In this document: one piece after another, positions 14,058-28,389 of the stretch
How the letters are laid out: each line of letters begins with the position of its first letter
Numbering within the stretch: position 1 is the first letter of the stretch
Source: Anoplolepis gracilipes
Lineage: Eukaryota; Arthropoda; Insecta; Hymenoptera; Formicidae
Assembly (NCBI RefSeq): GCF_047496725.1
Contig: NC_132978.1
Coordinates: 1,395,501 to 1,459,500 of the forward strand
Reading direction: 5' to 3'
DNA length: 64,000 nucleotides
Notes under the pieces: generated by a model
Seen by the model: only the letters and a program-made list of their open reading frames with translations
The model's database searches: none
Told to the model about the DNA's origin: nothing
Translations under genes and position numbers: made by a program

Positions 14058-15962
14058 CCCGAGTCCCGCTGAGAGTTTTACGAGATTCCTCGCTTTGTCA
14101 CACTTTTCGGTTACCAACTTTACCATGGGCCGCTATATCGATACCTTTGAAGGGGCGCGACGACACCGACTCGATTTCAGGAACGCATTGTCGCGCGGAA
14201 AAGTCCTTCGCCTCAGAGTAGACGGTATATTTTTCCATGGAACAAGATTGATCTCCCTTTATACACGTATAACAGCGAGGAACTTCCTTCTCGAGCCTCA
14301 CAAGTCCGATAGAATAGCGAAGTTCGAACTCGCATTCAGTTATATGTGAAGCGAATTGGCGGGATAGCGGTATTGATAGTTATGAGGAACATATTCTACA
14401 TATGTAGAATATTATGTATGAATAAAAACGTTCTACGTATGAATGGAACAGACGAATTAATCCTAGTTCTGTGATACGTAATTTTTCTTTTTGTTAGTTA
14501 ATGAGTGAAGAAATTTAATAATTTTATATGAAAGTTTCTCATCAATATTAAACTTGGAAGACCGGTAATGTTTAGAAAGTAGCTTACAAGCAAGCTTTAT
14601 TAAGTGAAGTTAATTTCAAAATGCAGGGTTGATTTACATTGTGTGATAAGGCTTCTTAAGATCTTGATAATTAAGTCTCAAATTAAAACTTGATTAGGAT
14701 TCTTCATGTTGAGAGAATGGTGTAAGATTTCGTTAGCTTCCATCTATATACTACACATCGTTGAAACTTAATTCATCAGAACTTCTTAATTTTTAATCGC
14801 TTACACCTGAAAAATGATGGATGCGCTCGCGTTGAAGCCAAGGCATTCTTCTCGTTGTTTGGCGTTTGTTTGCTGTCTAGTATTTGAGATAAAACGCGGG
14901 ATCACCACGTATTATGATTTATGATACAATTCATTAGTCTTCGTACCACACACTTGATTTATTACGAAAACAAGATAAACGTATTTCACGCCAAAGCCAA
15001 AGAAAACTCGCGTCAAATATAATTCTACGAGCGTGCTGAAGAAGCAAATCATTAATTTGTTGTTAAATAATAAATCTGATATCTTTTATTTTGCTGTCTT
15101 TGTACATTATTTAGTTTGTTTTAACAAAAATAGTGATATTTCTCAGAACAAGTTGTGTTTAATACAAAAGACGCTCTTTTTTAATCCGGAATTGAAAATA
15201 TTAGGTATTGCAAATATTGTTCAATAATATTGTTCTCTTAATCTTTTTCTTTCACTGCAAAAATAAAAATAATATAATACAAGATAATAACAATATATAA
15301 TAATATATAAGAAATTTTCAGTATAAAATATAACTTATTAAATTATTTCTTTTCTAAAAAATAATTTTTTTATGAACTTTCTACTTTGCTGTTAATTTAA
15401 TCATGTGCTTATTTATCAAATAACTTAATTTTTGCATAGAAATCTTTTCCACATTTTTTTCATAGTAAATATCAATTTATTTTTAGCCAGAAAAAGTGAC
15501 GAAATCAGCTATAAACGATTTCTTTGTGAAAATGACAGAAAAGTTTTTCGCAAGACACGAAACGGAATGGCGAATTTTACGGGTTTGTAAGCGGTTTCTT
15601 GGTGTCTTCAACCAGCATTTTTGCCCGTTTTTCGAGCACCTCCATATCTTTCGCCTCCGTGCTTTTCATTGACATGATCATCTTTTCCTCTCAGTATTTC
15701 GTTCCATCGTGTTTCTCCCTTGATGTCACCATTCACTTTGCGCGCGAGGTACGTGCAAATCTTTCAGTATGATCACGCATTCTCTGTCTTGTCGTGATGT
15801 TTGATGTTTTTTTTCCGTTACATCTGAATATATATCGAAAGTATTACGCAAGTGAGGTATTTGAAATGTTAATAGTCGTATTTTGCTGATGTATTCTATG
15901 AGCAAAAGAAAAACAGAATATGAACGTCTCATTTTGTTTCGAAACAGCGAAAAAAAGTTATA

Positions 15963-15973
15963 ATATATATAAT

Positions 15974-16040
<67 letters not shown>
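15963..16040. repeat. AT dinucleotide microsatellite
   Basis: Long AT repeat with early interruptions, just upstream of the TA-flanked MITE at 16081. Confidence 0.93.
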
Positions 16041-16042
<2 letters not shown>

Positions 16043-16080
16043 TATATACATATAATACGTAATATATATGTATGTATATA

Positions 16081-16469
16081 CAGGGTGTCTTGTAATTGGT
16101 GAAAAACCTGCAAATGGCAGAGTCTTAAAATTATTTGGAGACGATTTTTCTTCGGCGAAAATGTCGAGGCATCAATAATTTCCAAGTTATAAGCAGTTGA
16201 CAAAAAGGCATTTTTGGCAAACTAAACTTTTTGAAGTTAAAAAATTATCAAAATTATATTCTTCAGTTCATTTCAGATAGAGTTTATAATTCTAATAGAA
16301 TTTTAATTTAAGGCTTAATTACAAAGATATATAATGATAAAAATTGGAAACTTGTAAAAAATGATAAGGGACCTTATTCGGTATTTTCGCTGAAAAAAAA
16401 AAATCGACTCCAAATGATCTCAAGAATCTGTCATTAGCAGGTTTTTCCACCAATTACAGGAACACCCTG
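16081..16469. mobile_element. MITE with about 95-bp terminal inverted repeats and TA target sites
   Basis: The left end CAGGGTGTC-TGTAATTGGTG-AAAAACCTGC matches the reverse complement of the right end (CAGGGTGTTCCTGTAATTGG and on), and the similarity continues through ATTTGGAG-CGATTTTT and GCGAAAAT. Both ends abut TATA. TA duplications and CAGGG ends fit a Tc1/mariner-like non-autonomous element, of a kind common in ant genomes (recalled, not searched). No transposase is present. Confidence 0.8.
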
Positions 16470-16750
16470 TATATGTGTATGTGTATATATACACACACAA
16501 ACAAGCTTTTCTAATTCAAGTATATTTTTTATTTATTGTATATTTAAATAAAAATTTGAAAAATTTACAATATTATAGTATTATTTTGTGTATTAAAAAA
16601 ATAACCTAATATGTTATAATGATATATTTTATTTTTATCTGGTATTTTCAATGAAAAAGTTTTTTTAATCGAACATTTTCTAGTAGTGGCGTTAATTTTT
16701 GCTATTACCACGCGTTTTATACGCGTTTAGTGATACAAATTATCAGTTCA

Positions 16751-17424
16751 TCGTATCTCGCTACTGCCATATGTCACAATTTTGATAAAGGTGCTCTAGT
16801 TAAAATTTCACATTCGATGTATCTCACTTTTATCAATTTTACAAAATCTCGACCATGCATTCAAATAACCTATGCAGAACGATTTAATGAACTTCATTAA
16901 AAAACGACCACGTCTCGGTTTGTTTCGCAAGCGGCGTAATGTATGTAAAAATAATTCCAAGTCGGTGCACAATTCAATCCAAAGCGATCGAGTGGAAAGG
17001 ATTAAATTTGCATTTCAAATGAAGTCCGGTGCTTCGATATGCGATCCCGCCGCGGCGAATTCTTCGTTAAAATCTTTGAAAATGATTATGATTGAATTTT
17101 TTTTATATTTATATATTATACTATTCCTACAGACTTTTAAGACGAATAAATTCGAGAGGAGTTATTCTTTAAAAAGTTTATTTTACTATTATGCTATGAT
17201 TTTTTAAATAAAAAATTGTATTTATATCGAAAATATTAATATTTTTGAAACGATTAAATTATAAGGAAATTTAAATTTTCATTAAATCGTTCTGCGTAGG
17301 TCATTTGAATGCATGGTCGAGATTTTGTAAAATTGATAAAAGTGAGATACATGGAATGTGAAATTTTAACTAGAGCACCTTCAACAAAATTGCGACACAT
17401 GGCTAGAGTAGCGAGATACGATAA
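16751..17424. mobile_element. Foldback element with about 140-bp inverted arms
   Basis: The left arm, about 16751-16890, is matched by the reverse complement of about 17278-17424, at roughly 90 percent by eye. Shared blocks include CGTATCTCGCTACT, GGTGCTCTAGTTAAAATTTC, ATGTATCTCACTTTTATC and CGACCATGCATTCAAAT. The 390-bp centre carries a 111-codon open frame (16872-17207) that begins in the left arm and resembles no family I know. Confidence 0.75.
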
Positions 17425-17862
17425 ACATTATAAGGAAATAAACATGAAAAAAAAACTTATTCTTTATTTCATTTCAAGTAGTTTTTATTTTACACTTTTA
17501 ATACAAAGCTAACATTATTAAGATCTATCTAGCGATAGAGATTCGAAAATATCGGAATATGACAGCATCCGACAGAATTTTCGTTCAGAAAAGTTCATTT
17601 TAAAATGCAGGAGCGAAGAATACACTTCTGAGGTATGATGCAAAGCTTACTGTGTATAACGTATGAAGTAGCGAGGACGATTTAGCGAGCGCGATAAAAT
17701 TTGTCAGCCGTCGCTGGTCGAGGCCAAGTGATATCGAGTGGGATATCGAGATTTATCGTGCTGCGCGATTTTCCTGAGTTCCGTCCTCGCGGCATCGCCG
17801 ATAGCGATTCCGATTGAATTCGGGAAGTGAGAAGAAGAGAGAGAAAGAGGAGCGAATGATAC

Positions 17863-17889
17863 GAGAGAAAGAGAGAGAGAGAGAGAGTG
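17863..17889. repeat. GA-rich microsatellite
   Basis: GA repeat with one AAA interruption. Confidence 0.88.
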
Positions 17890-18945
17890 AGAAAGCTGGT
17901 CGATACGATCGATACCTGAGAATGCGCGCGATCCCGCCCCATTCGGCGGTGTTCTCCTCCATCTCGTCCGGCTGAGCGAATCGATTTACGATCGGAGCAT
18001 TCACCGAAATATTCCGCGATTTGTCGACGGAAGGCTCTCCGTAATCCGTAATAGAGAGCCGTTCCTTCGCCACGAACGAAATAAAATCTTGGCCGGCGCA
18101 ATAACCGGAAAAAAATCCTCGTCATTTGGCTAGGGGGGAGTAAAAGAACGAAGCGAATGCTCGGGCATTTAAATTTTCCTACCGGGTCGGCACTATCGAT
18201 TTTCAGCTCGATTCGTTTTCAATCACTCGTCGATTAATGTGGATGTTTATCTCCTAAAACTTAGGTTTTATTTTGGCACTCGAAAATTCCACGGCTTGAT
18301 TGCATTTAATTCATTTAAAAAATCTTTTTTAAAATATGTATAGAAATGCGTTTAAATTATTTAAAAAGGAATCGAGTCCTTTTTTTTTTAAATATTTTGA
18401 ACGCATTCACAAAATAAAATATGAGAAAAACAAAAGTAGCACAGGGGTGATGCACGAAGATTTAAGATTCCGAGAGTTCGAGATTCAATTCGCACTGAAA
18501 ACGGCTATCCGATAAATCTCGATATCGCACTCGATATTATCACGGCCTGTGGTCTCTGCTTCGGCCCAGCGACTGCTGGCAAATTTTATTACGTCGTAAA
18601 CTTGTGCATTTATATTTTCGTAAAAAGAACTGCAAGTTTCGCGGTATCGTGCGGACAACGATAAAAGATCGTGACTGATAATCGTTCGACGCTAATAGTT
18701 TCACTAGTTGGATATTGCCTTTGTTGTAAGATAAGAAATATAATATATGTTTTTAATACAAAATATATTTATGTAAAATGCTTTTAAAAACAATTTATAA
18801 ATTTAAATGGTATAATTGATACATTAGGTTATAATATATATGTATATATAATTTATTTTATTTATTAACATTGTAGACAAAACGATTTATGAAAAACGTT
18901 ATTTTATTCGTGAAACTTATATATTATCCAATAAATGAAAAATAA

Positions 18946-18963
18946 AGAAGAAGAAGAAGAAGA
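18946..18963. repeat. GAA trinucleotide repeat
   Basis: Six GAA units. Confidence 0.9.
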
Positions 18964-21955
18964 ATAAGGAATTTTACTATCTTTATGATTTTTAATGGTG
19001 CTATTATACAAAATATTTTATTGGGTTTCCTGAAAGAAGTTTTTCGTAATAGCAAAGTTGAAAGTATCGCGGTTTTCAAAAGCTACTGAAATTCAGGTAA
19101 TTTATCACTCGTCATTTTCATCTGACATTTCTCTTTGCGTTTTTCTCTCTCGTTTTGCGACGCGAAAGACGGTGCATCGTTGCATCGTTGCGTTTGAGAC
19201 CGCAAAAGTTAAGAAATTCCGACGTATGCGAAGGGGAAAAAAGCCAACGACGAAAACATTGGAAGATGGACGTTTCGAGGGAATAAGGGAAACTCGATTC
19301 CTTCAAGTTTCCGCGACATAGACGCGACGGGGAATCTCAAGTAACTTAGAGAAACAACATTGCATTCTCGTTCGAAGGAAAGATCTTGACGCAGTCAGTT
19401 CGTCGATTCTCTATTATACGCATCCTTTGTCCGTTACATATATACGATCCACCTGGTGATCGTCGACGAAATGTATCAAAATGGTTCTTTCGTTCTCTCA
19501 CTAGAGTACTCATGAATATAAATTTTGCGCGAGATAGCGTCTTCTCTCTTTCTTCTTTTCCCGATGTCGATCACGACGTCGCGTCGTCGTGTTGAAATAA
19601 TTTGTCGAGTCGCAACACGAGTGCGAAAACAAGACGCATGTTGAGAAAACATATCTATAGATGATTAAGTTGAAAGTGTCACAGCGTTTATGCATTCGCA
19701 GAAAGATATAAAATACAAATTGAGGAAGAGAAAGAAAAGTTTTACGACGGTGCTACGAAAGGTTTATTCTAATTTAAGTCTTATGAATATAAGATAAGAA
19801 AACAGAAGCAGAAAGCAAGATTTACGTTAATGTTTCTCTTGGCATTTTCTCAACATAGCCAGATTAGGGTCGTTAAGCGTTTCCAAGTTACTTTCTTATT
19901 TTAACAGGGATATTACTGTTCGCCTTCGTCGTAAGAGCGCAATTTGTGTGTCCTTTGAATGTAATTTTCATGTTCCTATATCGATTCTTTATCGCCACAT
20001 TCGTCACCTTAATCCATTTCGGAGATGAAAGGCCTGTATAAATTACGAAACGTGTCACGAATATTCGATCTTCGGCGATCCAAGTCTTCTTTTCTCGATC
20101 ATCCCTTTCTTATCTCTCATCCCGCCCCGTCTCTTGATCGTTCCGTCACGATCTACTATATATCTTTCACGGGTAGCCATAAAAATTGTATTAAAACGCG
20201 CGCGAACCGCTATCGATGGAAACAGCGGGAGGCGAGGGGGAATTACGCTGGATCGCCGTGTCATATCGAAAATATAGAAACATCGCGGTTTGTTTTATGG
20301 TTTGCGCCTTCCGTGAAAATATTGCAAGTTTTACGAACGTCTTTGCCAATAGGGGAGAAAATGTGATCCGTGACTACGTTCTCCTCGATCGTCGTAGTCG
20401 TGTTATTTAACTCTTTCTCTTACCTATGTCTCCCCATGTCTCCAGTCACGATATTGATCGTTGACGTTTGACAGGTCTCCAAGCAAAAGCGAAATGGGAG
20501 ACGCGATCTATCATGCACGTGCAACTAAGTATACTTTAAGGCTGCCTTACTTTTGTAAATCTATTCTATTGATTCAAATATGACATAATGTAATCGGTAG
20601 CATGTAGGACATCTGTCACAATACTCGGAAATATGGTCTCATATGTCACTTTTTTAAATTGAATATAAATATCTTTTGATTGATTGAAATATCTTTTTAA
20701 TTGTTTCGCTAATGTTTCGATTCGGTTTTTCTACAACAATTATTTTTCCTATCAACGTGATTTTCTGCATCAATCATTAAGAATGATCTTGCTTTTAGAA
20801 AAAACAAAACGAAATGGAACTAATTTGTTTAAGAAAAATCATATATGTATAATAATCTGTTATAATAAATGAATAAATATTAAATGAAAAGTAACTTTTT
20901 AAAAAATTTATTCAACCGTCGAAAAGACAAGAGAAAGAATCTTATAGTTTTTAACAAGTATTTTATTTGAGACTGTCGTTGTCTTCTGTGATCTCGACAC
21001 GCTCAATAACGTTAACAATCGAATCAAGGTAGGTTGCTGTACTATAATACATCAATTTCGTGCGCTCTTCAATCATAAATTTTATTAAAGAAACGGCGAA
21101 AAATCTCGTAAAGACACAAGGCAAAGTTTTTTCTTATATATAAATCATACCGTTTACAATTATACGGTTACGATTATGCATTTTTAAATTTAATAATTTT
21201 GTTATTACCGGTTAATAGTTGGTTTTTACAATAGTAAAAGCTGATTTTTCTCACTAGCTGATGAAAAACAAATTTATTCTACAAAGCATTGACAGTTTGA
21301 TTCGGATGAAAAAAACTCATGTGCGACAAAACGATACTCGATAAAAGAATTTGACAGGCATTATCGAACAGGAGATTACAGATTACATCCGACGTTTGTG
21401 AGTAAAAGTCACGGAGTGTCTTGTCAGCATTTCGGAGAGCGGATTTTACCGAGTAATTACTGGAGGAAAATACGATAGTTCGAAGGCGGACTACCCGGAG
21501 CTATCTCGAAATCGTTCGTGCGGAATAAAAACCGCAATTCGAATCCGGAAAACTTTTTCCGGCACGCTCGTCGCAAAGTGCTAGAGAGCCGGCAACCGGA
21601 TGGAAGGTTAGGTTGATCGAGGTGGAAAACGACGGTGGCAGAAGCGCAGTCTCGCGTTATCTCGCTGACTTTTCGGTGCATTTCCGTTTATTCGTCCGTT
21701 TTATTTGCGATTACGTGTCATCGATTGCTGGTTACGACTCGACGATCATATGAAAGTTTGCGTTTGCGTCGATTCCATCGTAGAGCATCGGTAAAGATAT
21801 ACCTACGGTCGCGCATTAAGCATTACTTTGGAAACTGTAAACATGATGAATATCAAACGTGATTGGAATGTAAATATTTATTAGCTTTAATATATGAAAA
21901 CATCTCTAAATATTTTATTGATGTAAATTGAAAGCCCTACGCTTTTTCCCTCGTC

Positions 21956-21958
<3 letters not shown>

Positions 21959-21987
<29 letters not shown>
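21959..21987. repeat. Poly-T tract
   Basis: About 29 consecutive T. Confidence 0.93.
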
Positions 21988-22234
21988 CATCAAACCGTGA
22001 AATCAATGATTGCACTTGAATCACCACTCTAGAAAAAAAAATTAATATACGTTCTTTGATATCTCACTATCAAGCGAATTCATAGAAGCATATGCAAAAC
22101 AGCGAATGCAAAATTTACTTTTTGTTAATTAAAATTTTCAATAGACTTCATATATCTCTGATCAGCTTTTTCTTTCAATCTTTTTATTTTCTTCATTTTA
22201 TTTACTTCAGTTAACAGAATAGCATGTAGTTTGC

Positions 22235-22255
22235 TTTTTTTTTTTTTTTTTTTTT
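22235..22255. repeat. Poly-T tract
   Basis: About 21 consecutive T. Confidence 0.92.
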
Positions 22256-24766
22256 CAACTTGGCAAATTATAAAATTGTTGAATGGTATAATACATATAT
22301 ATCTTTATATATAAAAACATATTATGATATTACAATAAATGTAATATCAGATTTTTTTTCCCATATAACGATATAGTGAAGATTGAAGGCTTCTAAAAAT
22401 ATATTGCGTTATCATTTTTATAATACAAAGTATCACAATACATCTGCAAATCTTATTTACATATAAACTTTTGCAACAGATAAATTTATTCTAAAAATCA
22501 TTATTTTCTAGAAAAATATGATTTAGTTATTTATATTTCATACATATTAATATATATTTTGAGATCTGATCGATGTATTTGTTTGTACATTCAAGTTTAT
22601 TACCTGACTAACAACAAAACTTTAGAATCCAAAAGTACTCATTTGACAGTCCATCTGCTTATTCGATAAGTGCACGAGAGTGATAAATATTAAATATTAA
22701 TATTTGTAGAAAAAGTTTCTACAAATTTCTTAAATAACGCATCTCATATAACGCATATATAGTAGCTATTTTAAAATATTTAAGAAAAACATAATTATAC
22801 AGTAGTGAGAAACAGAATTATAAAACGTGATTATGTATTATGTTTGAGATATTTTGTGATAATATATAAATGCTCACCTATATTAAGATACATAACTTCA
22901 ATTCACGCAAAGCAATGATAACTTGGAGGCAATTCAATGCGCATTGCAGTAGCACGTATTCTGCTGTAATAAACTCAAACTCCAAACTGAAGTTTGAGCG
23001 ACAATATAATTACAGCGCTTTAGATCAGCAGTAGATTCCGCGCGAACAGTTTGAGGATGAAATTAACGATGTAAAATTATACGAATAATTAAAATAATTA
23101 TATGATAGCTTTCACATACAGAAGATATTGAATGTCTTTATTATTAAAACGAGAAAAGATTTTACTTTTTATATTATTAATTACATTTTTAATTTTATTC
23201 ACTCTTCTTTCTTAAACTTTGTTCAATGAAAAGTCTTGTCACGTACTGTTACGGTATATCGCCGACAGTTTCCATTACGCCCGAGTCTTTAATTGTTGCA
23301 TCGTGAGAGATGAGAAGGAAGAGGAAATACCAGAGGACCTGTACCTCGAGAGTTCGTTCGGGTCGAGGAGGATTTACGGAATAGAAGGCAACAGCCTTGT
23401 CTAAACGAGAAAGATAGAACAGTTTGGATAAGTGGCCACTTTCGGAAATAAACAAGCGTGTGCGAATAGATGAGAACGAACGATCAAGAAAAGCCGACTC
23501 TTTATTATTACATCATCGTTAATTGACGTTAATTAACATTCAATATGGATTGTTTTTCGGAAATAAAAAGCAGAATCATGCGAGATTGAGATATAAATAA
23601 AATGGGAGGAAAGTGTACATTAAACTCATACTCATATACATATGTATAGACATATCCGTATTTCAGCTAATTTTTTTATTCCGCGTGTTTCGCGAGAATG
23701 TTTTAATAACATTTATAAATACGATGATATAGAAGAGAGAATGAGAGAAAGAGAGAATCAAGCGCGCTTTTATTAAACAGGGATCTCACAGGGTAAATCC
23801 TATGGGACTACGCCGGTTCGTTGTAACAATATCCTACGTTGTCGGTTTGTGCGTTTCGGGGTCGCATCAATTCGCGACGAGAGCGTGCTTTAATTCCACC
23901 GCCAGTGGACTATGACGGCGCGTGCTTTATGAAATGCTTCCGTGATGAAAATATCAAGCTGCTGCAACGCGTACTCTTCATATCTGTTAATAAATAATGA
24001 GAACGCTTGGAACGCTTCTATCATCACGAAAAATATCGTTTCTCTTTTCTGGGCGATTCCACGCTTTTCAACAAATTCCAAAAATATTCGGCAATGCAAT
24101 TTTTTAATCTATACAGTTAGATTGTCGCAGATAAAACGTTTGATATAAATTTCGTAAAATAATAAAATATCCTTCAATGTAGTTAAAATTTTAAGTTTAA
24201 AATTATTCTATGCAGTTATCAAGAACTTTTACGTACTTTTGCGTGGTTCGTTCATTTTTCTCGTGCATGCAGAAGCACAAGTCGAACTTATTACTTACAT
24301 AAAATGTTCCAATGTCTTTAATAAGAATGTAAGCTCCTCGGTGTCTTTAATAAATTTCTCTTTTTCCTGTTCACGTTCCAAAAATATCGACTCGCAAATA
24401 TCACGGTTTCTGGCATATTCGTTCATTTCGCGTCGCGAGAGAAATATCCGATCGTTTCTACATTTTCGACAGCTCTCAACGAGCCACGAGATTTCCACGG
24501 CAAAGTCGGGTGCGGAGAGAGAGGCGGAGGCGCTCACACAAAGGGGTACGTGTGCGGGTTGAAAATACCAAGAGTGTCGGGGGCGTTGCCATCACTTCGA
24601 GAATGGTGTGCCCGCATGAAAATAGCATCGGTTCCGCAACGGTGGTGGCGTTAGGAATTTTCCTAAATTTTTAACGGTAATCGTTACGTGGCCTTAGTCC
24701 GATACCCAGGTCACGCAGCCCGTCAGCCCCATGAAGGCGCGAACCGTTACTGCCATATAAGGCGCG

Positions 24767-24791
24767 TGTATGTGTATGTGTATGTGTATGT
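24767..24791. repeat. TGTATG hexanucleotide repeat
   Basis: About four units of a six-base TGTATG repeat. Confidence 0.85.
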
Positions 24792-26840
24792 ACATGTACG
24801 GGGATGAGAACGAGGGAGAGAGGAAAGTAGAGTTCGGCACCCGGACCATAATTCAGAGGGTACACACGTAGCATTCGCGTTGCCATCACGTGAACCAATA
24901 CGCGCATAAGAGAATGCAACCCGCCACAAGAATTCAATAAGTTCGAATTGTCCGAATATTTTCCGTTTTCCGAGCGTGCGCTCTTTACGAATGTTTTGTA
25001 CTTTTTAAGGTCCGTTGTACCATTACTCCATTCCTCTTTCCTTCGTCTTGACAATGACGTCTGTAGATTTTACGGCAGAAAGACGTGAGTAAAATTTTGA
25101 TTTGAATATTTATTTTATTATACAATCCAATGGAAATATATTTTGCGTCTGTTGAATCAAATAAAGATAATAGAGAAAAAGCCCAATAATTTCTCGAAAT
25201 AAAATAAATCGGCGCGATGCATTTGTGCAGTTTCAATTTTAAACGAGCTTTTCTCGGAACAGTACGGGGTTAGGTAATGCAGAAACGGTGTTGACATCTT
25301 TATAGATACTTTTGCTGCATTATCCGAAATCGTTCGCCACAAATCGATGAATATCGTCGATTGTAAGAAAATTCGCGAGTTATGACGTAATCAAGATTGA
25401 ATGAAATTTACGAGTAATAATTTTCAACAATGTATGACGACGTGTCACTATCGATATCTCACATGCTTTTTTAGTTTACTACTTTGTTTTTGGATCCAAG
25501 TCAATTCGTTCACGTTGTATAACCAGTTTTCCGCTTATCAAATGTAGTGTGAAACATTTTATTCGTATTATAAGTACTCGTATCTATGGTAACACAAGTG
25601 TCTTTTTCATTGATCGTCAGCGGGTTACTTCGTGCTATCTTGCATCCGTCGTGTCATAAAGTCAAAGATAAATGATTCTTTGACACTTTCTCGTCGAGAT
25701 ATGACGAAGTAACGTCAAAGTTATATATATATATGTAACATAGGGTGAGGAAAGTTCAATACTTTCTAAAAGGTCACGATTATTTTGAACAAAAAGGACG
25801 TTTAACCTTTTTTTCGCGACATATTCTGTATAAATTATTTATATATGTTGAGATTATGTATTTATCTCCGGGATAAAAATATTGAACTTGATGATAAGGT
25901 TTTATTTGTTATATAAAAATCTATAAATTTACATGATAATAATCCCAAAAAATATAGAGTATAATGAAGCATTTTTAAAAGTTGTAGTAAAAAGTGATAG
26001 AAAGAGTATTGCGTTAAGCGTAAATGTCTGCATTATAACTGTCAAAGATCTGAATAGAATTAGCAGCGCGTGTGCGAAAAATAGCCTTAACGAGATTTTG
26101 TAGTCTTCATTAAAACGACAAGTTTTTTCAGAGATATTATGTGCGCAAGAGAAATTCCTCGCTGATGATGCGCGATACTTGATGCCGGAAAATGTGTCGC
26201 CCCGTCAAGCCGCGTCGTTCGCGTTCGCAATATTTAATCGATGCACATCGAAGTGGCATAAAAAAAGGGCAGACACGGTAAAACGGGATATCGTAACGTC
26301 AAGCGATAAAACTATCGCTCTTAAAATACGGTGCGGCCATATCGCAATATTCGTAATGCCTGAAATATGGCGGGGTATTACCTCGCTCTGGCAATAATTT
26401 TGCCAGGATAATACCGTTAGTAATGCACTAATACACGCGCGATGTTACATTACTTTTTCGCCGTAACCTCTCTATCGTGCCACGTGCTACATTGTGCATT
26501 CTATTTCGCATTCAGAAGCGACAAATCATACTTTTCGAATTTGTCCCGGATATTTGTGCTGAAAATAATCGATCGGAACAAATTTTTGTCTCTCAAGTTT
26601 TTAGTGAAACATATTTTCTCTACAATTTCAATCATTAATTATCTTGATTAATTATCTTTAAGATTATGTTTCTAAAATTAGAGTAGTTTTTTTTTTTATA
26701 ATTTGTTGGTAAAAAAAAGAAACGTTCGTTATTTACTTACAGTATTTGAAATTTTATATTTACTAAAATTTACACATCAAGAGTATTGTTATTTTTCTTA
26801 ATTTAATATTTATACCTATTAATAATTATATGATATAGTA

Positions 26841-26908
26841 TATTAATAATATAAATAACAATAACACATTACGTATATTAATAATATAAATAATAATAAC
26901 ACATTATG
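26841..26908. repeat. Two-copy tandem duplication, period 35 bp
   Basis: TATTAATAATATAAATAA followed by CAATAACACATTACG occurs at 26841 and again, with a few changes, at 26876. Confidence 0.85.
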
Positions 26909-27504
26909 GTTTTAGTTTTAATAACGCTGTAGAAAATCATTGCTTCAAAATACTGAAGAAAAGAAAATAGTTTAAAAGGTTAAAATGTTGTGCAAGACGT
27001 ATCGTTCCGCAAGTTCCCGTTTTCACAAGAAAAATGACGTCCCTTGGCTAGAATTAGATCAGTCGTGGCCCACATGGCATGAACAAGCGGCGTCAAACGA
27101 GGAGAAGAAAAAGAAAAAGCGTAGCTGGCCGCTGGCTGCTGAGTTATAGTAATTGTCGTGGACGGTCACGGTCCACGTTGGCTGCTCTCGTAGCTCGCAG
27201 AGATGGACGGTTGCCTTTGAATCTATAGCGGGTACACCTATAAAGGGGTAAACGGGGAGAAAAGCACGCTCGAGCACGTCTTGCGTCGATAGCGTCGGAG
27301 AATATCCCGCAAATGGTGCATCCGGTTTACGGTGAGAAAGAGATAGATGCATTTCGCATCTCGATGCACATACACACGCACATACACACATGTAGCTACG
27401 TATGCACGAACGCACCTAATATCGTATACAAGGTGTCTAGGATCAAGCACGTCTGTTACCAAGATTCTGCGCGAATAAGCTGGAGAAAGTGGCTCTTTCA
27501 TAAG

Positions 27505-27539
27505 GGTTCATCAGAGTTCACAGGGTTCATAAGGGTTCA
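27505..27539 (+). promoter_or_regulatory. Cluster of four RGTTCA nuclear-receptor-type half-sites
   Basis: GGTTCA at 27505, AGTTCA at 27515, GGTTCA at 27524 and GGTTCA at 27534 lie in the same orientation with spacers of 4, 3 and 4 bases. RGKTCA is the half-site family bound by nuclear receptors such as EcR/USP. Binding is inference. Confidence 0.35.
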
Positions 27540-28389
27540 CGCTAGGGTAATACGTGGAGACTACGAACAAGCGTCGCTAATCGTCACTTCAGCGATTGGA
27601 TTTTAATAGTAAACTAATTTATATCGACGTGCTACTTTGCTTCTATTGTAGTTTACCCGAGATATAATAACTAGTTTACTTGAGATGTAATTAACGCGTA
27701 AAAAATACGATGTAAAACATATTAAAAACTGTATTAGAATAATTAAATTTTTATATTAAATATACGTAGAGAATGACAAGTTTATATCTCTTTAAATTTG
27801 TTTACTGTATTGTGAAATTTTACGTAAATATGCATTTACAGCTTAAAACATATTACAAACTTAATAGTGTTTAAATTTCCATCACTTCTTATTACACGCT
27901 TAAATCCTAGGCAATTTTTTCATCGTTTATAGAATTTACATGCTAAGGAAAATTTAGTTTACAAGCGATACTGTATATATTATAGTTTTATATTATGCAT
28001 CCAATGTTGGCGCGTAACATACGTGATGTTAAAGATGGTGTCGTCAAGACGACGACATCATAAAAAGCAAAACATTAGCACTCTGAGGAACCATTCAAAC
28101 AAGGCACCTGTCGTATGTGACGAGACTCGAGGCACGAAATCCTCTTCCGCATATACAGTTTTATCATCTGTATATCCTCCAGCGTACATTCAACATGATG
28201 TCTCACGTATAGTATATATTTATGCAAAACAATACTCCATTCATTTATATATATGTTCTCGTTTATATACAATAACTTTTGTAACAATGGTATAGTTAAA
28301 TAAAAGTAGAGGAATAATAATGATTTATTTATTCGAAACAGTGTCGGAGATAAGGAAATTATAGAATGTTCACAGTTTCTTGAGTCCGA

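Noticed and set aside
17682..18125. 147-codon minus-strand frame
   Set aside because: Its middle is Leu/Ser repetition from a GA tract; no domain seen.
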